Shown here: one piece after another, positions 1-9,975 of the stretch
Layout of the letters: the number at the start of each line of letters is the position of its first letter
Position numbering within the stretch: position 1 is the first letter of the stretch
Source of the DNA: Rubrivivax sp.
Lineage (GTDB): Bacteria; Pseudomonadota; Gammaproteobacteria; Burkholderiales; Burkholderiaceae_C
Assembly (NCBI GenBank): GCA_022843905.1
Contig: JALHMT010000042.1
Location: 1-45,071, forward strand
Reading direction: 5' to 3'
DNA length: 45,071 nucleotides
Program-made: the position numbers and the translations under genes
Notes under the pieces: generated by a model
The model's database searches: none
What the model saw: the letters and a program-made list of their open reading frames with translations, nothing else
Told to the model about the DNA's origin: nothing

Positions 1-2306
<2,306 letters not shown>

Positions 2307-2410
2307 GGCGGGCGGGCAGGGTTCAGCGTGACGGTCAGGCGGCCATCGTCGAATGTTCTCCGCAGTCGGTCGACTTGTGTACCCCCTATGAGGGCCACTT
2401 GACGTTCGGC

Positions 2411-2426
2411 GACCGCAGCTGCGGTC
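2411..2426. promoter_or_regulatory. 16-bp perfect palindrome upstream of the kinase gene
   Basis: GACCGCAGCTGCGGTC is a perfect palindrome in the 183-base gap between the kinase start (2306) and the YkgJ stop (2490). With no loop bases it makes a poor hairpin but a good candidate site for a dimeric DNA-binding protein. Its place about 105 bases upstream of the kinase start fits an operator or activator site. Such palindromes also arise by chance in GC-rich DNA, so function is unproven. Confidence 0.3.
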
Positions 2427-2489
2427 CACCGTTGGCCCGTCTCCTTCATCAGACGCGGACGGCGGCGCGGACCGGACAAGGCCCGCGCG

Positions 2490-2837
2490 TCAGCCCGGCA
2501 GCGGTGGCAGACCATGGTGCCGGCGTGCCCTGGCGCAGGCTTCATCGCCGATGCCCAGCGGCGCACGCAGGCCGAACTCGCGGCAGGGCGAAGGCCGCCA
2601 TTCGTGGATGCCGCAGCGAACGGCCTCGCCGATGCGGCCCACCAGCGCGGCGCAGCGTGGGCGCGCATGGTCGCTGCCGCGCATGCGGCAGGTGGCAGGG
2701 CCGATCGGGTCGGCCAGGCCTTCGGGCACGGCGCCACCGCCGCCGTCGCCGGCCCACTCCTGGCGTGCGAAGTCGACGCGGAAGCTGGCGCAGCACGCAC
2801 CGCAGGCCAGGCAGGGGTTGGCGGGCGGGCTACTCAC
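2490..2837 (-). CDS. YkgJ-family Cys-cluster protein
   Basis: A 115-residue protein with the family signature CLACGACC near the N-terminus and further cysteines (CRMRG, RCAAL, CGIHEWRPSPCREF) that together look like an Fe-S or zinc binding set. The YkgJ/UPF0153 family (CxxCxxCC proteins) is widespread and its biochemical role is not established. The GTG start at 2837 overlaps the stop of the upstream kinase-USP gene by 8 bases, so translation is probably coupled to that gene. The C-terminal half has few features. Family assignment is confident; function is unknown. Confidence 0.85.
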   Translation of the reverse strand: MSSPPANPCLACGACCASFRVDFARQEWAGDGGGGAVPEGLADPIGPATCRMRGSDHARPRCAALVGRIGEAVRCGIHEWRPSPCREFGLRAPLGIGDEACARARRHHGLPPLPG

Positions 2838-4272
2838 GCACCACCGTCACCGTGCACTCGGCCTGCGCCACCACCTGCGAACTGACGCTGCCGAGGTAAC
2901 GGCGCAGCGCTGAATTGCCGCGTGCGCCCATCACGATGTGATCGACCTGGTTGCGCTGTGCGAACTCGACGATGGCCGCAGCCGGTTCGGGCGCCTCGAG
3001 CACGTGGAAGGTGACCTGTCCTTCGGCCAGCGACAGCGTCCTGGCCAAGGGTCGCGCCCAGTGCTTCAGGCCCACCAGCTGCTTGACATGGCGGCTTTCG
3101 CCGGCGGCGTCGACGAGGTCGTCGCCGGCGATGCGGCCGGTGCGCATCACGCTCACGCAGGCCAGGCGCGCGCCGGGCTCCATCACCAGCACGCGGCGCA
3201 CCGTTTCGCTGAGCTGATCGAGCAGGCCCGGTGCGGCGCTGTCGACGTCCACCGCGGCCACCACGATGGGGCTCTTCATGATCTGGCTGGTGGCGCCCTG
3301 CGCCGGATCGCGCCGGCGCGCGGGGCCGATGGCGGCGAACCAGCGCCGCAGGCGGTCGATGCGGCGGCCGGTGTCGTTGCGCACCGCGCGCTCGGTCAGC
3401 CGCACCTGCTTCGGGTCCTTGAAGGCCCACGCCAGCTGCGCGCCGGTCTGCCAGCGCTGTTCAGGGTCGACCTCCAGGCAGCGCAGGATGATCTCCTGCA
3501 GCCAGGGCGGGCAGTCGGGGCGAAGCGCGCGGGGCGGCACCGGCACCGTGTGCAGGCGGCGACGCAGGCCGCGCACCGTCTCGGGCGCGCCGAAGGGCCG
3601 CGCGCCGGTGGTGAAGTGGTAGAGCATCACGCCCAGCGCGAAGAGGTCGCTGCGCGCATCGTTGCGCACGAACTGCACCTGTTCGGGCGACATGTAGGGC
3701 CCGGTGCCGATGGGCAGGCTGAACTCCTCGTCCAGCAGGTCGGGCAGCTGGTCGTGACGCGACAGGCCGAAGTCCACCATCACCACCGTGCCGTCGGGCC
3801 TGAACATCACGTTGCTGGGCTTCACGTCCAGATGCACCAGCTTCTGCCGGTGCAGCTCGTGCAGCGCAGTGGCCACGCCGATGCCGATGCGCGTGATCTC
3901 TTCCAGGGGGAGCGGCGCGGCGGCCAGCCGCGGCCGCAGCGAATGGCCGGCGATGCGCTCCATCACGATGTAGGGCTGGCTGGAGAAGTCGCCGCGGGCC
4001 ACGAACCGGGGCACGTGGGGGCCCGACAGCGTGGGCATGATCATCTGCTCGACTTCGAAGCCGACGATGGTGGCCGGATCTTCGCCGCCCTTGATGCGCG
4101 GCACCTTCATCACCAGCGGCAGGTCGGCCGACCCGGTCCGGTCCGGGTTGCTGCCGTCCGACTCGCAGGCCCATACGTGCGCCATGCCGCCTTCATGCAG
4201 CATCTCGACGAGGCGGAATCCGTCGATGATCTGCCCGGGGGCGAGCGGCGGGCGGGGCGCGGGGCTGACCAT
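2830..4272 (-). CDS. Bifunctional Ser/Thr kinase - universal stress protein fusion
   Basis: 480 residues. The kinase domain (about 15-285) has a glycine loop HEGGMAHVW, lysine K56, catalytic loop HLDVKPSN (147-154), DFG at 167-169 and YMSPEQ. The arginine of HRD is replaced by leucine, making this a non-RD kinase that may not need activation-loop phosphorylation. Residues 331-480 form a UspA-like domain ending in GARGNSALRRYLGS, a G-x2-G-x8-GS version of the nucleotide-binding motif and one residue shorter than the usual G-x2-G-x9-GS. No membrane segment is seen, so it should be cytoplasmic. It lies between a metallophosphoesterase gene (82-base gap) and ykgJ (8-base overlap). The fusion architecture is known in Burkholderiales; the target and stress signal are not known. 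Confidence 0.92.
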   Translation of the reverse strand: MVSPAPRPPLAPGQIIDGFRLVEMLHEGGMAHVWACESDGSNPDRTGSADLPLVMKVPRIKGGEDPATIVGFEVEQMIMPTLSGPHVPRFVARGDFSSQPYIVMERIAGHSLRPRLAAAPLPLEEITRIGIGVATALHELHRQKLVHLDVKPSNVMFRPDGTVVMVDFGLSRHDQLPDLLDEEFSLPIGTGPYMSPEQVQFVRNDARSDLFALGVMLYHFTTGARPFGAPETVRGLRRRLHTVPVPPRALRPDCPPWLQEIILRCLEVDPEQRWQTGAQLAWAFKDPKQVRLTERAVRNDTGRRIDRLRRWFAAIGPARRRDPAQGATSQIMKSPIVVAAVDVDSAAPGLLDQLSETVRRVLVMEPGARLACVSVMRTGRIAGDDLVDAAGESRHVKQLVGLKHWARPLARTLSLAEGQVTFHVLEAPEPAAAIVEFAQRNQVDHIVMGARGNSALRRYLGSVSSQVVAQAECTVTVVRE

Positions 4273-4354
4273 GGCGCGATTGTCGGCGAGCCACGAGCGG
4301 GCGCGGTGTGTCCCGCGGTCTCCGCCGTCCGCGCGCCGCTCGGTCAGCGTCGGC

Positions 4355-5098
4355 TCAATGCCCGTCGGCCAGGCGTGACGCCAGCCGCTGCGGCAGCGCC
4401 GCGGCGCGGATCTTCGCGCCGGCGCCTTCGTGGTCGTAGGGCACGCGCCAGAAGGTCAGCGTCGAGGCCAGGTCGTCGTGGATGGCGTAACACGCGGCGG
4501 GATTGCCGTCGCGCGGCTGCCCGGCCGAGCCCGGAATGCCCAGCCAGCGACGCTGCGCCAGCAGCGGGATGGGCACGCCCGAGGTGGGCACGAATTCGCC
4601 CGCCTTGCCCAGTGCCGACAGGTTGTACAGCTTGGGCTCGTGCATGTGGCCGCAGAAGGTGATGCGGTGCGGCGTGGCCAGCATGCTGCGCGTGGCCTGG
4701 TCGCGGTCGTGCACGTAGTCCCAGCCGGCGGGGGCGAAGGCATTGGCGTGCACGTAGAGCGTTTCGCCGTGTTCGCGCGCCATGGGCAGTTGCGCCAGGA
4801 ACTCGAGCTGGTCGGGGCGCAGCTGGCTGCGCGTCCAGTCGATGACGTACTGGGCGTCGGGATTCATGCCCGGCCGCGAGCCCGTCGCCACCGCCTGGTC
4901 GTGGTTGCCCATCACCACGATGGCGCCGTTGTCGACGCGGTCGCGCACGGCGTCCAGCACCCATTCGGGGTCGGCGCCGTAGCCCACCAGGTCGCCCAGG
5001 AAGGCGTGGCTGTGCACGCCCTGGCCGCGCGCGTGCTCGAGCACGGCCTCGACGGCCTCGCGGTTGGCATGCAGATCGGTGACGAGAGCGGTCTTCAT
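4355..5098 (-). CDS. Metallophosphoesterase (calcineurin-like, YfcE/ApaH-type)
   Basis: 247 residues from the ATG at 5098 (MKTALVTDLHAN). An in-frame start ten codons earlier is less likely because the metal-binding motif begins right after this Met. The conserved motifs are all present: DLHAN (D-x-H), GDLVGYGADP (GD), GNHDQ (GNHD) and CGHMHEP (GHxH), which together build the dinuclear metal site. Substrates in this superfamily range from phosphoproteins to cyclic and dinucleotides, and the sequence alone does not decide. It is the first gene of the minus-strand run that continues into the kinase-USP, ykgJ and membrane kinase genes. A phosphatase partner role for the kinases is an inference from context only. 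Confidence 0.88.
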   Translation of the reverse strand: MKTALVTDLHANREAVEAVLEHARGQGVHSHAFLGDLVGYGADPEWVLDAVRDRVDNGAIVVMGNHDQAVATGSRPGMNPDAQYVIDWTRSQLRPDQLEFLAQLPMAREHGETLYVHANAFAPAGWDYVHDRDQATRSMLATPHRITFCGHMHEPKLYNLSALGKAGEFVPTSGVPIPLLAQRRWLGIPGSAGQPRDGNPAACYAIHDDLASTLTFWRVPYDHEGAGAKIRAAALPQRLASRLADGH

Positions 5099-5177
5099 GG
5101 CTTGCGGAAAGGGCCGCAAGTGTCTCACCGCGCGACCCCGAGGACCGCGGCAGGGACTTCGCGTGGCGCCGGCCCCG

Positions 5178-5927
5178 TCAGCCGCGGCCGACGTAAGGCA
5201 TCTTGGTCGCCATCACCGTGGTGAACAGGATGTTCGAGGACAGCGGCAGCCGCGCCATCGTCATGAAGGTGTCGGCCACGGCCTGCAGGTCCATGCGCGG
5301 CTCGGGCCGGGTGCTGCCGTCGGCCTGCAGAACGCCGCCCACCATGCGTGCGGTCATGTCGCTGGCGGCGTTGCCGATGTCGATCTGTCCCACTGCGATG
5401 TCGTAGGGCCGGCCATCGAGTGCGGCGGTCTTGGTCAGGCCGCTCACCGCGTGCTTGGTGGCCGTGTAGGCGATGGAGCCCGGCCGCGGCGTGTAAGCGG
5501 AGATGCTGCCGTTGTTGATGATGCGGCCGCCCATCGGGGACTGCTCCTTCATCATCCTGAAGGCCTGCGACAGGCAGTAGAAGGCACCGTTGAGGTTGAC
5601 ATCCACCACCTGCCGCCATTCGGCGCCGGTCACCAGGTCGGGTGTCTTGGCGGCCAGACCGCCGCCGGCGTTGTTGAACAGCAGGTCCAGGCGGCCGCAG
5701 CGCTGCTTCAGTGCGGCGAAGGCGGCCGCCACCTCGTCTTCGTTGCCGACGTTGGTCGGCAGCGCAAAGGCCCGGCCGGCGTTGGCGCCGGCCAGCGAGG
5801 CGGTCTCCTGCAATGCGTCGGCACGGCGGCCCAGCAGGCCGACGGTCCAGCCTTCGGCCAGCAGGGCCAGCGCGCAGGTGCGGCCGATGCCGCTACCGGC
5901 GCCGGTGACGAGGGCGATTTTGCTCAT
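5178..5927 (-). CDS. SDR-family NAD(P)-dependent oxidoreductase
   Basis: 249 residues from ATG 5927 (MSKIALVTGAGSGIG); an upstream extension overlapping the dehydratase gene is rejected because it precedes the Rossmann start. Classical SDR features: TGAGSGIG cofactor motif, NNAG, and the YTATK (YxxxK) catalytic pair. It follows the sugar-acid dehydratase gene by 16 bases on the same strand, so the two are almost certainly cotranscribed. A role oxidising or reducing a sugar acid or its keto-deoxy product is inferred from that context. It differs from the second SDR at 16939-17691 and is not an evident duplicate of it. Confidence 0.88.
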   Translation of the reverse strand: MSKIALVTGAGSGIGRTCALALLAEGWTVGLLGRRADALQETASLAGANAGRAFALPTNVGNEDEVAAAFAALKQRCGRLDLLFNNAGGGLAAKTPDLVTGAEWRQVVDVNLNGAFYCLSQAFRMMKEQSPMGGRIINNGSISAYTPRPGSIAYTATKHAVSGLTKTAALDGRPYDIAVGQIDIGNAASDMTARMVGGVLQADGSTRPEPRMDLQAVADTFMTMARLPLSSNILFTTVMATKMPYVGRG

Positions 5928-5943
5928 GTCGTCTTTCTCGGAT

Positions 5944-7677
5944 TCAGTGGTTGTCTTTCGGTACGAACGACCCGCGCTGGCCGACCAGGAAGTCGAGGTC
6001 GGCGCCTTCATCAGCCTGCAGCACGTGGTCGATGTAGAGCTTCCAGTAGCCGCTCTGCAGCGGCGGCACGGGCGGCGCCCAGCCTTCGCGGCGGCGCGCC
6101 AGTTCGGCGTCGTCCACGTGCAGGTGCAGCTTGCGCTGCGGTACGTCCAGCGTGATGAGGTCGCCGTTTTTCACCAGCGCCAGCGGGCCACCGGCGGCGG
6201 CTTCCGGCGCCGTGTGCAGCACCACGGTACCGTAGGCCGTGCCGCTCATGCGCGCGTCGCTGATGCGCACCATGTCGGTGATGCCCTTCTTCAGCACCTT
6301 GGGCGGCAGCGGCATGTTGCCCACCTCGGCCATGCCGGGGTAGCCCTTGGGGCCGCAGTTCTTCAGCACCAGGATGCAGTTCTCGTCGACGTCCAGCGCG
6401 TCGTCGTCGATGCGGCGGTGGAAGTCGTCGCTGTCCTCGAACACCACGGCGCGTCCGGTGTGCACCATCAGCGCGGGCGTGGCGGCACTCGGCTTGATGA
6501 CGGCGCCGCGCGGCGCCAGGTTGCCGCGCAGCACCGCGATGCCGGCCTTGTCCTTGAAGGGCTCGGCCATCGACTTGATGACCTGCGGGTTGTAGTTCTC
6601 GGCACCTTCGATGTTTTCGCCCAAGGTGCGGCCGTTGGCGGTGACCGAACCCAGGTGCAGGTGCGGTGCGATGGCCTTCATCACCACCGACAGGCCGCCG
6701 GCATAGCAGAAGTCTTCCATCAGGTACTGGCCCGAGGGCTGCAGGTTCACCAGGCACGGCATTTCGCTGCCCAGGCGGTCGAAGTCGTCGATGGTCAGCG
6801 GCACACCCACGCGGCCGGCGATGGCGATGAGGTGGATGACGGCGTTGGTGCTGCCGCCGATGGCCGCCAGCGTGCGGATGGCGTTCTCGAAGGCTTCACG
6901 CGTGAGGATGCTCGACAGCTTCTGGTCGGCGTGCACCATCTCGACGATGCGGCGGCCGGCCATGCGCGCCAGCACGTTGCGGCGGCCGTCCGCTGCCGGG
7001 TAGGCGGCGTTGCCCGGCAGTCCGACACCCAGTGCTTCGACCATGCTGGCCATCGTGCTGGCCGTGCCCATGGTCATGCAGTGTCCATGGCTGCGGTGCA
7101 TGCAGCTCTCGGCCTCGAAGAAGTCTTCGAGCTTCAGCGTGCCCGCACGCACCTGCTCGCTCATGCTCCACACGCCGGTGCCCGAACCCAGTTCCTGACC
7201 GCGCCACTTGCCGCTGAGCATCGGGCCGCCGCTGACGCCGATGGTCGGCAGGTCGACGCTGGCCGCACCCATCAGCAAGCTGGGCGTGGTCTTGTCGCAG
7301 CCGAACAGCAGCACCGTGCCGTCGACCGGGTTGCCGCGCAGGCTTTCTTCGACGTCCATGCTGGCCAGGTTGCGGTAGAGCATGGCGGTGGGGCGCATCA
7401 AGGTTTCGCCGAGCGACATCACCGGGAACTCGAGCGGAAAGCCGCCCGCCTCGTAGACGCCGATCTTCACCTGCTCGGCCAGCGTGCGGAAGTGGCTGTT
7501 GCAGGGCGTGAGTTCGCTGAAGGTGTTGCAGATGCCGATGACCGGCCGGCCATCGAACTGGTCGTGCGGCACGCCCTTGCCCTTGACCCAGCTGCGATAG
7601 GCGAATCCGTCGCGGTCCTGGCGGCCGAACCATTGCTGGCTGCGGAGTTCATGAGGCGGCTTCTTCTTGGCGGTCAT
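5944..7677 (-). CDS. IlvD/Edd-family sugar acid dehydratase, L-arabinonate dehydratase-like
   Basis: 577 residues, full length for the family. It closely resembles rhizobial L-arabinonate dehydratase over its whole length. The Fe-S cysteines fall at C59 (LTPCN), C127 (FGCDKTTP) and C200 (SHGHC), the carbamylated-lysine position is K129, and the catalytic serine is S478 in ARMSGTAYG. These enzymes use an Fe-S cluster and Mg2+ to turn aldonic acids into 2-keto-3-deoxy acids in the cytoplasm. The exact substrate (L-arabinonate, D-fuconate, D-galactonate or another) cannot be read from sequence. It is divergent from the 2-hydroxyacid dehydrogenase gene across a gap with a predicted GntR site and is followed by an SDR. 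Valine-pathway IlvD is less likely given the resemblance and context. Confidence 0.92.
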   Translation of the reverse strand: MTAKKKPPHELRSQQWFGRQDRDGFAYRSWVKGKGVPHDQFDGRPVIGICNTFSELTPCNSHFRTLAEQVKIGVYEAGGFPLEFPVMSLGETLMRPTAMLYRNLASMDVEESLRGNPVDGTVLLFGCDKTTPSLLMGAASVDLPTIGVSGGPMLSGKWRGQELGSGTGVWSMSEQVRAGTLKLEDFFEAESCMHRSHGHCMTMGTASTMASMVEALGVGLPGNAAYPAADGRRNVLARMAGRRIVEMVHADQKLSSILTREAFENAIRTLAAIGGSTNAVIHLIAIAGRVGVPLTIDDFDRLGSEMPCLVNLQPSGQYLMEDFCYAGGLSVVMKAIAPHLHLGSVTANGRTLGENIEGAENYNPQVIKSMAEPFKDKAGIAVLRGNLAPRGAVIKPSAATPALMVHTGRAVVFEDSDDFHRRIDDDALDVDENCILVLKNCGPKGYPGMAEVGNMPLPPKVLKKGITDMVRISDARMSGTAYGTVVLHTAPEAAAGGPLALVKNGDLITLDVPQRKLHLHVDDAELARRREGWAPPVPPLQSGYWKLYIDHVLQADEGADLDFLVGQRGSFVPKDNH

Positions 7678-7755
7678 GTTGCGAGGCAGGGGTTGGGGTG
7701 TGGGGGGAGTGCTGGCTTTCCCGGGGGCGGTGCCCGCGGCGACCGGGGAATACTA

Positions 7756-7766
7756 TGGTATGACGA
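7756..7766 (+). promoter_or_regulatory. Candidate FadR/GntR-family operator, site 1
   Basis: TGGTATGACGA matches the FadR-subfamily operator pattern TNGTNNNACNA at every fixed base. It lies in the 126-base divergent gap between the dehydratase (minus) and the 2-hydroxyacid dehydrogenase (plus), next to a possible -10 TACTAT at 7751-7756. A 15-base block here (7755-7769) matches a second block upstream of the ABC operon at 13 of 15 positions. The likely binder is the GntR regulator encoded at 15153-15929. Confidence 0.5.
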
Positions 7767-7803
7767 TTGGCCGCGCCTGCGGTAGAACCCGAAGGAGATC
7801 CTC

Positions 7804-8778
7804 TTGAGTCCTGTGACCCCTGCCGCCGCTGGCGCCCGTGTCGAACTGCTGGCCGTGGCCAAGCTGTCGCCCCTGTTCGCGCCCCAGCTGGAATCTGCCT
7901 TTCATGTGCACCAGCAACTGCATGAGAGCGACGCCGCCGCCTTCAAGCAGGCGGCGCCGCGCATCCGGGCCATCGCCGCCAGCGGCGACTCGCGTGTGCC
8001 GGCCTCGCTCATCGAACAACTGCCGGCGCTGGAGATCATCTCGGTGATGGGCGTCGGCTACGACGGCGTGGACGTGGCCGTGGCCAAGTCGCGAGGCGTG
8101 GTCGTGACGCACACGCCCGACGTGCTCAACGACGACGTGGCCGACCTGGCCCTGGCCCTGATGCTGGCGACCGCGCGCCAGATCCCGGCCGCCGATCGCT
8201 ATGTGCGCGAGGAGCGCTGGCTGGCCGGCGCCATGCCTCTGGCGCGCAAGATGTCGGGCGCGCGTTGCGGCATCGTCGGCATGGGGCGCATCGGCAAGGC
8301 CATCGCGAAGCGCGCCGCGGCCTTCGACATGGACATCGCCTACACGGCGCGCAGCGCCAAGGCCGACGTGCCCTACCGCTACCTTCCGACGCCGGCCGCC
8401 CTGGCGGCCGAGAGCGACTTCCTCGTGCTCATCACGCCGGGTGGCGCGGCCACGCGCAAGATGATCAATGCCGAAGTGTTGGCCGCGCTGGGCCAGAAGG
8501 GCATCCTCATCAACGTCGCGCGCGGCTCGGTGGTCGACGAAGAGGCGCTCATCGACGCGCTCGAGCGCGGCGTGATCGGCGGCGCCGGGCTGGACGTCTT
8601 CGAGGACGAGCCGCGCGTGCCGGCGCGCCTGCGTGCCATGCCCCACGTCGTGCTCACGCCGCACGTGGGCAGCGGCACGCAGGGCACGCGGCAGGCCATG
8701 GCCGATCTGGCGGCCGACAACCTGCGGCTGCACTTTGCCGGCCAGCCCTTGAAGACCCCCGTGCCGGAATGCCGGTGA
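7804..8778 (+). CDS. D-2-hydroxyacid dehydrogenase (glyoxylate/hydroxypyruvate reductase type)
   Basis: 324 residues. The TTG start at 7804 is chosen because a clear AGGAG (7793-7797) lies at the right distance; a GTG three codons later is the alternative. The NAD(P) site is GMGRIG, and the catalytic set is visible as arginine in INVARGSVVDE, glutamate in DVFEDEP, and histidine in LTPHVGSGT. Family members reduce glyoxylate or hydroxypyruvate, or interconvert 2-keto and 2-hydroxy sugar acids, in the cytoplasm. It starts the plus-strand unit facing the dehydratase and is followed 16 bases later by an LDH2-family gene, so a role in the same sugar-acid route is likely. The substrate is not determined. 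Confidence 0.88.
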   Translation: MSPVTPAAAGARVELLAVAKLSPLFAPQLESAFHVHQQLHESDAAAFKQAAPRIRAIAASGDSRVPASLIEQLPALEIISVMGVGYDGVDVAVAKSRGVVVTHTPDVLNDDVADLALALMLATARQIPAADRYVREERWLAGAMPLARKMSGARCGIVGMGRIGKAIAKRAAAFDMDIAYTARSAKADVPYRYLPTPAALAAESDFLVLITPGGAATRKMINAEVLAALGQKGILINVARGSVVDEEALIDALERGVIGGAGLDVFEDEPRVPARLRAMPHVVLTPHVGSGTQGTRQAMADLAADNLRLHFAGQPLKTPVPECR

Positions 8779-8794
8779 CGTCGCGGAGCACACG

Positions 8795-9874
8795 ATGAAG
8801 GACATGCACGTCATTCCCGCCGATCGGCTGCGCGCCGCGGTGCGCATGGTGGTGGCCGGCTTCGGCAGCAGCGAGGCCGAGGTCGCCGACGTCACCGACA
8901 ACCTGGTGGAGGCCAACCTCACCGGCCACGATTCCCACGGCGTGGGCATGCTGCCCCGCTACGCCGAGGCCTTCCTGGAAGGCAACCTGAAGCCCAATGC
9001 CAGCGTGCGCACGGTGATGGACGCCGGCGCGATGCTGCGACTGGACGGCGACACCGGCTTCGGGCAGGTGGTGGGCCGGCAGGCCATGGAGATCGGCATC
9101 GCGCGCGCCAGCCAGGTCGGCTGCTGCATCATGGCGCTGGGCAACGCGCACCACCTCGGGCGCATCGGCGCCTGGGCCGAGATGGGTGTGGCGGCAGGGC
9201 TGGTGTCGCTGCACTTCACCAATGTCATCTCGCGCGGGATCGTCGCGCCCTACGGCGGCTCCGACGCTCGCTTCGGCACCAATCCCTTCACCGCCGGGGT
9301 GCCGCTGCCAGGCCGCGAGCCCTTCCTGCTCGACTTCGCCACCAGCGTCATTGCGCAGGGCAAGACGCGCGTGTCGCACAACAAGGGCGAGAGCGTGCCG
9401 CCCGACCACCTCATCGACAACCACGGGCGGCCGACCACCGACCCGCGCTACTCGGTGATCGAACCCTTCGGCGCCATCCTCGCCTTCGGTGCGCACAAGG
9501 GCTACGGCATGGCGGTGCTGTGCGAACTGCTGGGTGGCGCACTGGCGGCAGGCATGGCGCTGCACACCTCCGACACCAGCAAGCGGCGGGTCTACAACGG
9601 CATGCTCACCGTGCTGATCGACCCCCGCATGATGGGCGACGCCTCGGCCTTTGAATCCGAAGCCCTGGCCTTCGCCGACTGGGTCACGGCTTCGCCGCCG
9701 CGGGAAGGGTTCGACCGCGTGCGTCTGGCCGGCGAGCCGGAGCGGGAGGCCAGGGCGCGACGCCTGGTCGAGGGCCTGCCGGTGGATGCCACGACCTGGC
9801 GCCAGATCGTGGCGGCCGGCGAGAAGCTGGGGGTGTCGGCGACGGCCGTCGAGGCCGCCGCCGGCCTGGCCTGA
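8795..9874 (+). CDS. LDH2/MDH2-family dehydrogenase, YbiC (HcxB)-like
   Basis: 359 residues of the malate/L-sulfolactate/ureidoglycolate dehydrogenase family, a fold unrelated to classical Rossmann dehydrogenases. The N-terminal block ANLTGHDSHGVGMLPRY holds the conserved GHDSHG active-site histidine, and FGTNPF, APYGG and HKGYGMA are further family blocks. The closest match in memory is E. coli YbiC, a hydroxycarboxylate dehydrogenase; YiaK and AllD are more distant options. It likely oxidises a 2-hydroxy acid with NAD(P)+. It is the second gene of a short plus-strand unit, and the next unit (the ABC importer operon) starts 101 bases downstream behind its own predicted operator. Confidence 0.88.
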   Translation: MKDMHVIPADRLRAAVRMVVAGFGSSEAEVADVTDNLVEANLTGHDSHGVGMLPRYAEAFLEGNLKPNASVRTVMDAGAMLRLDGDTGFGQVVGRQAMEIGIARASQVGCCIMALGNAHHLGRIGAWAEMGVAAGLVSLHFTNVISRGIVAPYGGSDARFGTNPFTAGVPLPGREPFLLDFATSVIAQGKTRVSHNKGESVPPDHLIDNHGRPTTDPRYSVIEPFGAILAFGAHKGYGMAVLCELLGGALAAGMALHTSDTSKRRVYNGMLTVLIDPRMMGDASAFESEALAFADWVTASPPREGFDRVRLAGEPEREARARRLVEGLPVDATTWRQIVAAGEKLGVSATAVEAAAGLA

Positions 9875-9918
9875 CCGCGCCGGGTCCTCGGGAAACCCCG
9901 GGATCTGCAAGCATTCAA

Positions 9919-9929
9919 TCATCATACGA
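9919..9929 (-). promoter_or_regulatory. Candidate FadR/GntR-family operator, site 2
   Basis: On the minus strand this reads TCGTATGATGA, which fits TNGTNNNACNA with one mismatch. The surrounding 15 bases (9916-9930) match the block at 7755-7769 at 13 of 15 positions but in the opposite orientation. It sits about 46 bases upstream of the solute-binding protein start and overlaps a weak -10-like TACGAT (9925-9930), a position that suits repression. Confidence 0.5.
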
Positions 9930-9975
9930 TAAGGCCGCGCCACGGGGCGTGACCCATCTACAGGAGACAAGGCAG

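Noticed and set aside
2938..4662. Plus-strand open frame of 574 codons
   Set aside because: Mirror of the kinase-USP and phosphoesterase genes, without domains.
5944..7677. Housekeeping IlvD (dihydroxy-acid dehydratase) for the dehydratase
   Set aside because: Whole-length resemblance is to arabinonate-type sugar-acid dehydratases and the neighbours are sugar-acid genes.
9895..9930. Intrinsic terminator after the LDH2-family gene
   Set aside because: Only a weak 5-bp GC stem is seen with no T-run; the region fits better as the promoter and operator of the importer operon.
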